Source: JBGPBY01 sp041481485
Lineage (GTDB): Bacteria; Acidobacteriota; Terriglobia; 20CM-2-55-15
Length of the DNA: 6,147 bases
Direction of reading: 5' to 3'
Assembly: GCA_041481485.1 (NCBI GenBank)
Contig: JBGPBY010000446.1
Span: forward strand, 1-6,147
Numbering within the stretch: position 1 is the first letter of the stretch; each line of letters begins with the position of its first letter. The notes under the pieces are model-generated. The model was not told where the DNA came from and ran no database searches. It saw only the letters and a program-made list of their open reading frames with translations. A program made the position numbers and the translations under genes. Below are positions 1 to 6,133 of this stretch, piece by piece.

Positions 1-15
1 ATTTCTTCGGGGAAA

Positions 16-43
16 TGTTCATTGTTCACTGTTCAATTGTCAT
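16..43. repeat. Heptanucleotide short tandem repeat after oppF
   Basis: Three perfect-period 7-base units follow each other: TGTTCAT (16-22), TGTTCAC (23-29) and TGTTCAA (30-36), differing only in the last base. A degenerate fourth unit, TTGTCAT, is at 37-43. On the minus (transcribed) strand the unit reads NTGAACA. The array begins three bases after the oppF stop codon. Heptanucleotide arrays of this general kind are known as short tandemly repeated repetitive (STRR) sequences in intergenic DNA of filamentous cyanobacteria, and similar arrays occur elsewhere. No function is assigned. Confidence 0.7.
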
Positions 44-46
44 TTA

Positions 47-1036
47 TTAAACCCACGGACACGCCACCCACCGGCCATTCTTAAACTCGAGTGGCGGAAC
101 CGCATCCGCACATGATGGCCTTGCAATTGGACAGCGCGTCCGAAACCCGCAACCGGAAGGCTTCTGAATGGGGTTGGGAATATCGCCTACCAGATGGATT
201 CTCTCCGCCCTTGAAATGTCGGGATCGGGACGCGGCACTGCCGACAGCAACGCGCGCGAATAGGGATGCATCGGACTCGCATAAATCAATTCCGCCGGGC
301 CAATCTCTGCGATATTGCCCAGATACATCACCGCAATGCGATCCGAAATGTGGCGAACGACGGACAAATCGTGCGCGATAAAAATGTACGACAAGCCGAA
401 TTCTTCCTGCAGATCCTGCATCAGGTTGATCACCTGCGCCTGAATCGATACGTCGAGCGCGCTGACCGGCTCATCGGCAATGATGACCTTCGGATGCGTC
501 GCCAGCGCGCGTGCAATACCAATGCGCTGCCGCTGCCCTCCCGAAAATTCATGCGGATAGCGAGATGCCTGCTCCGGCGACAGCCCAACTTTACCCAGGA
601 GCCATGCCACGCGGTCGCGCCGCTCCTGTTTTGAGCCCTTTGTATGAATTTTCAGCGGCTCCTCCACGATCTGGCTCACCGTCATTCGCGGATTCAACGA
701 CGAATACGGATCCTGAAAAATCATTTGCAGATCGGAACGGTACGGACGCATTTGCCCCCGGTTCAACGATGCCAGATCGACCGGTCCAGTATCGTGTTGG
801 TAAATGATCTTCCCCGCGATCTCCACGCCATAGCTCATCGATCGCAGAATATTGATGATGGCGCGTCCAACCGTACTCTTCCCGCAGCCGGACTCGCCGA
901 CCAGGCCAAGGGTCTCCCCCTTTTCTAGATCGAAACTCACACCGTCCACGGCCCGGACTTCTGCAATTTTTCGTGCGAGCACACCGCCGGTTACCGGAAA
1001 GCGAACCGATAGATTCTGCACCTCCAGAATCTTCAT
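47..1036 (-). CDS. oppF: Peptide ABC transporter ATP-binding protein, OppF/DppF type
   Basis: This is one of the two cytoplasmic ATPases that power the importer, and it should pair with the OppD-like protein encoded just upstream. The 329-residue product has a full ABC domain: Walker A GESGCGKST at 47-55, Q-loop Q108 in MIFQDP, signature SGGQRQR at 165-171, Walker B VIIADEP at 184-190 with catalytic E189, D-loop SALD at 192-195, and H-loop H222. The C-terminal oligopeptide-transporter tail carries four cysteines (C296, C302, C309, C326), the pattern that binds a [4Fe-4S] cluster in characterised DppD/DppF proteins. Length is normal for OppF. I chose the ATG at 1036 over the longer open frame from 1066, because it gives the typical MKILEVQNLSV start and an ATGA overlap with the oppD stop. 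The upstream ribosome-binding site is weak, so translational coupling is likely. The gene ends in tandem TAA TAA stops. The family is certain; the OppF versus DppF name is a convention. Confidence 0.93.
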   Translation of the reverse strand: MKILEVQNLSVRFPVTGGVLARKIAEVRAVDGVSFDLEKGETLGLVGESGCGKSTVGRAIINILRSMSYGVEIAGKIIYQHDTGPVDLASLNRGQMRPYRSDLQMIFQDPYSSLNPRMTVSQIVEEPLKIHTKGSKQERRDRVAWLLGKVGLSPEQASRYPHEFSGGQRQRIGIARALATHPKVIIADEPVSALDVSIQAQVINLMQDLQEEFGLSYIFIAHDLSVVRHISDRIAVMYLGNIAEIGPAELIYASPMHPYSRALLSAVPRPDPDISRAERIHLVGDIPNPIQKPSGCGFRTRCPIARPSCADAVPPLEFKNGRWVACPWV

Positions 1037-2016
1037 GGATTGCCCACCAGAAAACACCGCACCCAATGTCCCGGTGAAATCTCAAGCAACTCGGGTTCGG
1101 ACACGGCGCAGCGATCCATTCGTTCCGGGCAGCGCGTCACGAATTTGCATCCGACAGGCAAATCGAGAATGCTTGGCACATTTCCGGGAATGGTGCGCAA
1201 CCGCTTGTGCCGTTCGCCGTCCGCTGCAGGTAAAGATGCCAGCAAACCCTGAGTATAGGGATGCAGAGGATTCCTGAAGAGCTCCCGGACCGGCGCAATT
1301 TCCTGAATTTTCCCACCGTACATCACAATCACGCGATGACAGGTCTCCGCAACAACCGCAAGGTTGTGGGTAATCAGAAGTATTGCCGCGTCCTTCCGCT
1401 CATCCTTGATCTTGAGCATCAGTTCCAGGATCTGCGCCTGAATGGTTACGTCCAGCGCAGTGGTCGGTTCATCGGCAATCAGGAGAGACGGATTGCAGGC
1501 CAGCGCCATCGCAATCATCACGCGCTGGCGCATCCCGCCTGAATATTGATGCGGATAATCGTTCATGCGGGACGCTGGATCGGGAATTCCCACAAGATTC
1601 ATCATCTCTACCGACCGGTCAAATGCTTCCTTTCGGGAAACCGACTCGTGGAGAAGTACCACCTCCATGATCTGCGCCCCGATGGTGAGCACGGGATTCA
1701 ACGAGGTCATCGGCTCCTGGAAGATCATGCTGATGTCGCTGCCGCGGATTTTCCGGATTTCCTCCCACGGCAAACTCAGAAGATTCCTTCCATTGAACAT
1801 AATCGAGCCGGCGACGATTCTCCCCGGTGGATCGGGAATGAGGCGAAGAATACTCAGTGCCGTCACGCTCTTCCCCGAGCCGGATTCTCCGACCAGTCCG
1901 AGGACTTCGCCCCGCAAAATGTCGAAACTTACGCCATCGACAGCCTTCGCGATTCCAGCTTCGGTATGGAAATAAGTGCGGAGCCCCTGAATTTGAAGAA
2001 GCGGTGTCGCAGTCAT
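1033..2016 (-). CDS. oppD: Peptide ABC transporter ATP-binding protein, OppD/DppD type
   Basis: This is the second cytoplasmic ATPase of the importer. The 327-residue protein shows Walker A GESGSGKS at 43-50 followed by VTALSILRL, which is typical of OppD, DppD and the N-terminal half of YejF. It also has Q-loop Q100 in MIFQEPMTSLNP, signature YSGGMRQR at 158-165, Walker B LLIADEP at 178-184 (E183), D-loop TALD at 186-189 and H-loop H217 in ITHNL. The C-terminal tail again has four cysteines (C290, C296, C303, C321), consistent with the Fe-S-binding Opp/Dpp tail. The start ATG overlaps the yejE stop as ATGA. An AAAGGAG lies upstream, but 14 bases from the ATG, longer than optimal, so coupling probably contributes. 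The gene also overlaps oppF by four bases. In E. coli the equivalent two ATPases of the Yej system are fused in one polypeptide (YejF); here they are separate genes. All catalytic residues are intact. Confidence 0.93.
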   Translation of the reverse strand: MTATPLLQIQGLRTYFHTEAGIAKAVDGVSFDILRGEVLGLVGESGSGKSVTALSILRLIPDPPGRIVAGSIMFNGRNLLSLPWEEIRKIRGSDISMIFQEPMTSLNPVLTIGAQIMEVVLLHESVSRKEAFDRSVEMMNLVGIPDPASRMNDYPHQYSGGMRQRVMIAMALACNPSLLIADEPTTALDVTIQAQILELMLKIKDERKDAAILLITHNLAVVAETCHRVIVMYGGKIQEIAPVRELFRNPLHPYTQGLLASLPAADGERHKRLRTIPGNVPSILDLPVGCKFVTRCPERMDRCAVSEPELLEISPGHWVRCFLVGNP

Positions 2017-3104
2017 CGCAGTCTCGAGTACTCCTTTGGATCGAAGGCTTCGCGCACGGCTTCACCGATGAAGACAATCAGTAGCAAAGTCACAAACAGA
2101 ATGCCAATCGAACACAGGACCAGCCACCAGTCCGTGAGATGCATCGTGCCCTGGAGAATCAATTCTCCCCAGCTCGGAGTCGGAGCGGGCAGGCCGAATC
2201 CCAGAAAATCGAGCGCCACCAGCATCTCGATATTGGCGACGATGGCAAAAGGCGCAAATGAAATCACAGGGGTCAGCGCGTTCGGGAGAATGTGCTTGAT
2301 CATGATCGCCGGTTCCGACACTCCCATTGCGATCGCCGCCCCCACATAGTCCTTGGATTTTTCCCGGTAAAATTCGCCGCGCACGTAGTACGTGATGCCG
2401 ATCCAGTCGAATATGGCCAGGATCACGATCAACAGCCAGAACGACGATTGCCCGAGAATATTTTTGCCGGCGCTGTAGGTGGGAACCACGAGCGAACTGA
2501 TGATGATGATCGTGTATAGAAATGGAAGCGACGACCAGATTTCGATGACGCGTGTTCCCAAAATGTCGAGTTTCCCGCCAAAGTATCCCAGCATGGCGCC
2601 TGCCAGCAACCCGATCACGTAACTGGATGCCAGCACAATGAATGCGAACGACAGTGAAATATTGAAGCCATACGCAAGGCGGGCAAACACATCGCGCCCC
2701 CGGTCGTCGGTGCCGAAGATATGGTCGCGCGATGGGTGATGCGGCGGCGAGCCTGGCAGTTCCAGAAGCAGCGCCTCGGTAGGGCTGTAAGGATAGATGG
2801 GCATCAGCACCCAGTCCCCGCGTTTCTCCGATTTGAACTTCCGCTGCAATTCCCGATAGTTCGGCTCGCCGATGGCGTCCACACCGAACTGCGTTGCCGG
2901 ATGGTACTTCATGACGGGGGAAAAAAAAGACCCCTGATACCGGACGAGCAGAGCCTTGTTGTTGATCAGATACGGCAGAAAGAATGAAACGACATAGGCG
3001 CCGAGAAGTAACAGAAAGGAATAGTATCCGCGCTTCAGCGTTTTGAATTTCCGAATCCGTTTTCGAAATATGGAATCGGGACGCCGGGGAGGAGCAGACG
3101 TCAT
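2013..3104 (-). CDS. yejE: Peptide ABC transporter permease, YejE (OppC-like) type
   Basis: This is an inner-membrane permease subunit that should pair with YejB to form the translocation path. The 363-residue protein has a basic cytoplasmic N-terminus and about six membrane segments (near 27-46, 148-170, 190-208, 222-241, 275-297 and 327-348). The cytoplasmic EAA-type loop that docks on the ATPase is at about 251-275 (KDYVGAAIAMGVSE, then IKHILPN). Several stretches match YejE as I recall it: LLVRYQGSFF at 52-61, FGTDDRGRDVFARLAYG at 130-146, SLDFLGFGLP-like ALDFLGFGLP at 297-306, and the ending FIGEAVREAFDP at 345-356. The long periplasmic loop between segments 1 and 2 (about 50-128) is characteristic of YejE and is larger than in most OppC proteins. 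Length is close to that of E. coli YejE (about 340). The ATG overlaps the yejB stop (ATGA), and a GAGG sits 11 bases upstream. Family assignment is strong; the substrate is not determined by this subunit. Confidence 0.92.
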   Translation of the reverse strand: MTSAPPRRPDSIFRKRIRKFKTLKRGYYSFLLLLGAYVVSFFLPYLINNKALLVRYQGSFFSPVMKYHPATQFGVDAIGEPNYRELQRKFKSEKRGDWVLMPIYPYSPTEALLLELPGSPPHHPSRDHIFGTDDRGRDVFARLAYGFNISLSFAFIVLASSYVIGLLAGAMLGYFGGKLDILGTRVIEIWSSLPFLYTIIIISSLVVPTYSAGKNILGQSSFWLLIVILAIFDWIGITYYVRGEFYREKSKDYVGAAIAMGVSEPAIMIKHILPNALTPVISFAPFAIVANIEMLVALDFLGFGLPAPTPSWGELILQGTMHLTDWWLVLCSIGILFVTLLLIVFIGEAVREAFDPKEYSRLR

Positions 3105-4132
3105 TTAAATCGAATCCTCGGATCGACGATCACATAAACAATGTCGGATGCGATATTGCCGATCAGCATCAGGAGGCTCGATATAACAAGAATTCCCAGA
3201 GCGACAGGATAGTCTCTCGCCTGAATCGATGTGTAGCCCAGATAACCCATGCCATCGATATTGAACACCTTTTCGATCAGGAAGGACCCCGCAAGAATCA
3301 AACTGAACACAGAACCGAATCCCGTAGCGAGCGGAATCAGCGAATTTCGCAGCGCATGTACAAAGATGACACGCCGCTCACTCAGCCCTTTCGCAAAGGC
3401 GGTCCGGACATAGTCCTGTCCAAGGTTCTCCATCAGCGAGTTCTTGGTGAGAATGGTAAGCGTGGCGAATTCCGCAATCATGTAGCAGACCACGGGCAGG
3501 AACATGTAATAGATCTGCGTATATATCTTCTGGAAAAACGTCAGATACTCCCAGTTATCCGGCCGGAACATCCCGAGTGGAAAGACACTCCAGAAACTCC
3601 CTCCGCCAAACAGGACCAGCAGAACGAGGCCCAGAGCCCAGCCTGGAACGGAGTAGCCCAAAAAGACAATGATGCTGCTCGCCAGGTCAAATTTCGATCC
3701 GTGCCTCACGGCTTTCATGACACCCAGAGGAATGCAGATCATGTAACTGAGAATAAATCCGGTCAGTCCCAGGAAAATCGAAACCGGAAATCGCGCCTTG
3801 ATGAGATCCCAGACCGGATCCTGATAAACGTAGGACCGCCCGAGATCCAGATGCAGGACGTTCCACAGCCACTTCACATACCGGATATGAATCGGCTTGT
3901 CGAAACCGTAATACCGTTTCATTTCCTCTCTGGCTTCGGCCGGAATCTCCACGCCGCGCGAACCACCGCCGCCTCCGCCGCCGCCCTCACCCATCTGTGC
4001 CATCTGGTAACGCATGATCTGGCGTTCCACCGGTCCGCCGGGAACCAGCTGCATCACAACGAAGGACGCCAGAGTGATTCCGAGAAATGTGGGAATGATG
4101 AGTAAGAGCCGGCGTATGAAATAACCTGTCAT
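3101..4132 (-). CDS. yejB: Peptide ABC transporter permease, YejB (OppB-like) type
   Basis: This is the other inner-membrane permease subunit, partner of YejE. I place the start at the ATG at 4132, giving 343 residues beginning MTGYFIRRLLLIIPTFLGI, the standard YejB/OppB N-terminus, with an ATGA overlap on the yejA stop. The open frame continues upstream to 4261, but that extension only reads yejA in another frame. Membrane segments lie near 8-30, 115-138, 150-176, 207-229, 266-288 and 309-333. The EAA loop at about 240-267 (DYVRTAFAKGLSERRVIFVH) contacts the ATPases. YejB-like blocks include VPGGPVE at 30-36, YYGFDKPIH at 74-82, LTKNSLMENL at 228-237, RDYPVALG at 306-313 and the ending VDPRIRF. 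The first periplasmic loop holds a run of eight glycines (50-57), at a place where YejB-type proteins are variable and often glycine-rich. No frameshift or missing motif is seen. A GGAAG lies 13 bases upstream, so coupling to yejA is likely. Confidence 0.92.
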   Translation of the reverse strand: MTGYFIRRLLLIIPTFLGITLASFVVMQLVPGGPVERQIMRYQMAQMGEGGGGGGGGSRGVEIPAEAREEMKRYYGFDKPIHIRYVKWLWNVLHLDLGRSYVYQDPVWDLIKARFPVSIFLGLTGFILSYMICIPLGVMKAVRHGSKFDLASSIIVFLGYSVPGWALGLVLLVLFGGGSFWSVFPLGMFRPDNWEYLTFFQKIYTQIYYMFLPVVCYMIAEFATLTILTKNSLMENLGQDYVRTAFAKGLSERRVIFVHALRNSLIPLATGFGSVFSLILAGSFLIEKVFNIDGMGYLGYTSIQARDYPVALGILVISSLLMLIGNIASDIVYVIVDPRIRFK

Positions 4133-6084
4133 TTGGATTGCTGAGCTTCCGCTTTCGCGAAATCCTGCCAGTAGTGATCTTCGACAGGGGGCGTTTCTAG
4201 TTTTATTGAAGGATCCTGTCTGGCCATTTCCAGCTTTTGTAGTTTGACGGGATCGATCCACCAGAGTTGCTCAATACCCGGTCCGAGCAGGATATCGCTG
4301 TTCGCGTCGCCGATTCGAGTCAGAGTTCCCTTCGGCTGGCCGAACTTATTCCAGTATGCCAGGCGCTGCGACGGTCGGTACCACTGGAGAACGTACTGAT
4401 AGTCATTCGCGAGAATCCCATCCATTTCGCGAATCATCGCAACTCTCTTTTGCAAATCGAATTCCTTGTTGTAGCGGTCGATAAGTTCGTCGACCTTCTT
4501 GTTCTTCACGCCCGTAATGTTGTTCGTGTTGTTCGGATCTGCAAGCCGGGAATGGAACTCCACTTCCGGACCCGGAAAAATACTGGCGCCCCATGCTTCG
4601 ACGCTCATGGCGTATTGGCGATTCATTAAGAGCTTGAAATGGGTTTCGCTGGTGACCAGACGGAGATTCAGTGTGATTCCGATCTTCTGGAGATCCTCCT
4701 GATATATCGTAAGGTAGGTTTCCAGCTGCTTGTCGTCGTAAAGAAACTCGACTATCAGCGGCCTGCCGGCTTTCGTCAGGCGGCCCTGCGCATCGCGATC
4801 CTTCCATCCGGCATCGCCCAGCAGCTTCAGCGCTTCCTCGGGGTTATATTCGTTCTTCGGGTTATCCGGGTTCTCATAAATCGTTCCCGGGTAGTAGGAA
4901 TTGTCGGGGAAATATTCGTTGAAGAAGAGCTTTTCCAGCATCTGCTTGCGATTGAGAAGAAGTGCAAATGCCTTGCGCATACGAATATCGTCGAATGGCG
5001 CGCGCCGGGTATTCATCGGAAATCCGCCAAACCCCGAAGGATAGTTGCTGAACACCTTGCGTTTCGCGATCAGGCCGCGCTGGACCTTGTCAAAATCCAT
5101 GTCCCTGGCCCATGTTTTCGATCGACTGACATAGAAATAGTCCAGGCCGCCGGCTTTCAAAGTCTCAAATGCCAGATCCGCATCCCGAATGATGGACCAC
5201 TTCACCTGATCGAAGTTATTCAAACCCACATTGATGCGCGCTTTTTCCGCCCAGTAGTCCTTACGGCGATGCACGGTAACGGAATTTCCTTTGTCGATGT
5301 CCGCGGTCGTTGCCGTATATGGACCGGTTCCAGGCAGGAATTTGAAGTTGTAGTCCTTCACATATGCGGCGCCATTAATATCTTCGATCACGTGACCGGG
5401 AAAAATCCGCATCGTGGCAACGTTGTCGAAGTTAATCCACTGCACGTCTTTCGCTTTGATTCGCACAATGTATTTGCTTTCGGCAACCGGCTTTTCGACC
5501 TTGATCATCTGTGAGTATGTTGACGGAGACTGCAAAGAAAGGTCGGAATATAGAACCCACGTGCGAACCACATCATCGGCAACAACGGGCTCGCCATCCG
5601 ACCATCGGGCATTGGGATTGATTCGAAAGCGGAACGTCAACTTGTCGGGTGAAATCTGCCAATGCGTGGCAAGCACCGGAATGTATTTTAGAGTATTCGG
5701 ATCGAGCGCCAGCAGCCCCTCATACATCATGTTTGCGATGGCGTAGTTGACCGGGCTGTTCCATTCCGGGCCTTCCATCCGGTAGGTGCCTGGCGCCAAG
5801 GGCGCATATTCATGAAACATTCCGCCTCTCTGTGCGCGCGGATCGCCGATCAGATCAAAGCTGGTGTTGGTTTCCCAGCCCTCGCCTTTGAATCCCCTGC
5901 CACCTTGATCTGCCGGAACCGATGGATCGGCTCCGGCATCGGCGTCCGGAAAAACCGGATAGTCATCTTTGTTGAGAGAAGCGTTGGGGTTGGAAGGAGA
6001 CGAAGCTGTCGTCGTTGAAGACTCTGGAGCAGCCGGGCCTTTGCATCCGGCAAGGAACATCGCAACGCAGAAAAGGAATGCCAT
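4129..6084 (-). CDS. yejA: Lipoprotein peptide-binding protein of the ABC importer, YejA type (SBP family 5)
   Basis: This is the extracytoplasmic solute-binding protein that captures the peptide substrate and delivers it to YejB/YejE. From the ATG at 6084 it has 651 residues, somewhat longer than E. coli YejA (about 600). The N-terminus is a hydrophobic stretch ending in a lipobox, FLAGC with Cys14, so a membrane-anchored lipoprotein is predicted. A Ser/Thr/Pro-rich linker (about 17-45) and an acidic/Gly-rich stretch (46-68) follow before the conserved fold. Family 5 marks include YEGLLALDP at 121-129, NARWSDGEPVVADDVV at 158-173, GTGPY at 252-256, DYWAEK at 276-281, FETLKAGGLDYFY at 306-318, and a YejA-like C-terminus with YWNKFGQP at 577-584 and LWWIDPVKLQKL at 607-618. 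The frame stays open upstream through a TTG at 6141 and to the window edge, but that part reads a palindromic repeat, and GGAGAGGG sits 8 bases before the ATG. With this start the signal peptide is short and has no basic n-region, so the start is less certain than the family. The peptide substrate is unknown. Confidence 0.88.
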   Translation of the reverse strand: MAFLFCVAMFLAGCKGPAAPESSTTTASSPSNPNASLNKDDYPVFPDADAGADPSVPADQGGRGFKGEGWETNTSFDLIGDPRAQRGGMFHEYAPLAPGTYRMEGPEWNSPVNYAIANMMYEGLLALDPNTLKYIPVLATHWQISPDKLTFRFRINPNARWSDGEPVVADDVVRTWVLYSDLSLQSPSTYSQMIKVEKPVAESKYIVRIKAKDVQWINFDNVATMRIFPGHVIEDINGAAYVKDYNFKFLPGTGPYTATTADIDKGNSVTVHRRKDYWAEKARINVGLNNFDQVKWSIIRDADLAFETLKAGGLDYFYVSRSKTWARDMDFDKVQRGLIAKRKVFSNYPSGFGGFPMNTRRAPFDDIRMRKAFALLLNRKQMLEKLFFNEYFPDNSYYPGTIYENPDNPKNEYNPEEALKLLGDAGWKDRDAQGRLTKAGRPLIVEFLYDDKQLETYLTIYQEDLQKIGITLNLRLVTSETHFKLLMNRQYAMSVEAWGASIFPGPEVEFHSRLADPNNTNNITGVKNKKVDELIDRYNKEFDLQKRVAMIREMDGILANDYQYVLQWYRPSQRLAYWNKFGQPKGTLTRIGDANSDILLGPGIEQLWWIDPVKLQKLEMARQDPSIKLETPPVEDHYWQDFAKAEAQQSK

Positions 6085-6092
6085 CAAGAAAT

Positions 6093-6100
6093 CCCTCTCC
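6093..6100 (-). promoter_or_regulatory. Shine-Dalgarno for yejA, embedded in the palindrome
   Basis: On the minus strand GGAGAGGG ends 8 bases before the ATG at 6084, a good match and spacing for a ribosome-binding site. It decides the start in favour of 6084 over the in-frame TTG codons at 6087 and 6141. The same bases form one arm of the 9-base hairpin of the REP-like element, so they would be base-paired in the folded mRNA leader. Whether this limits translation is inference. Confidence 0.65.
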
Positions 6101-6133
6101 CAACGGGAGAGGGGGCCGAAGGCCGGTGAGGGG
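6093..6133. repeat. REP-like GC-rich palindromic element upstream of yejA
   Basis: The sequence is built of nested inverted repeats. CCCTCTCCC (6093-6101) and GGGAGAGGG (6105-6113) form a perfect 9-base stem with a 3-base loop. GGCC-GAA-GGCC (6114-6124) forms a second small hairpin. GGTGAGGG (6125-6132) can also pair with CCCTCTCC (6093-6100) with one mismatch, giving an alternative outer stem. This layout (a G/C-rich 'ccctctccc…gggagaggg' palindrome next to 'ggccgaaggcc' and 'ggtgaggg') is a familiar dispersed intergenic repeat style seen in many bacterial genomes. Other copies cannot be seen in this window. Read in the yejA frame it gives a PSPAFGPLSRWERD-type peptide that commonly appears as a spurious N-terminal extension of annotated proteins. 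Confidence 0.75.

Larger units (their letters stand above)
47..6084 (-). other. Five-gene peptide importer operon (yejA-yejB-yejE-oppD-oppF)
   Basis: All five genes run in the same direction without any intergenic gap. Each junction is a 4-base ATGA overlap: yejA/yejB at 4129-4132, yejB/yejE at 3101-3104, yejE/oppD at 2013-2016 and oppD/oppF at 1033-1036. The set is a complete importer: binding protein, two different permeases and two different ATPases. No internal promoter or terminator was recognised. The transcript start must lie at or beyond the right edge of the window. Confidence 0.9.

Noticed and set aside
1..16. Small inverted repeat ATTTC…GAAAT as a terminator for the operon
   Set aside because: The stem is five A/T-rich base pairs with a wobble, and no T-run is visible before the window ends; too weak to call a terminator.
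1..22. Possible start of a downstream gene on the minus strand (ATG at 22, reading MNISPKK to the edge)
   Set aside because: Only seven codons are in the window, the ATG falls inside the heptamer array, and there is no Shine-Dalgarno. It cannot be supported.
1037..1066. Ten-residue N-terminal extension of OppF from 1066
   Set aside because: It overlaps the conserved OppD tail and lacks a ribosome-binding site; the ATG at 1036 fits both the family start and the operon's overlap pattern.
1546..2349. Plus-strand open frame of 267 codons, and similar ones at 3356-4105 and 4639-5514
   Set aside because: They are antisense to well-conserved transporter genes, show no recognisable domain, and their composition is what the reverse complement of those genes would give.
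4133..4261. 43-residue N-terminal extension of YejB from 4261
   Set aside because: It lies wholly inside yejA in another frame and does not resemble YejB; the family's normal start MTGYFIRRLL matches the ATG at 4132 with an ATGA overlap.
6114..6133. Rho-independent terminator of an upstream gene in the GC-rich palindromes
   Set aside because: There is no T-run after either hairpin on either strand, and the layout matches a dispersed palindromic repeat better.
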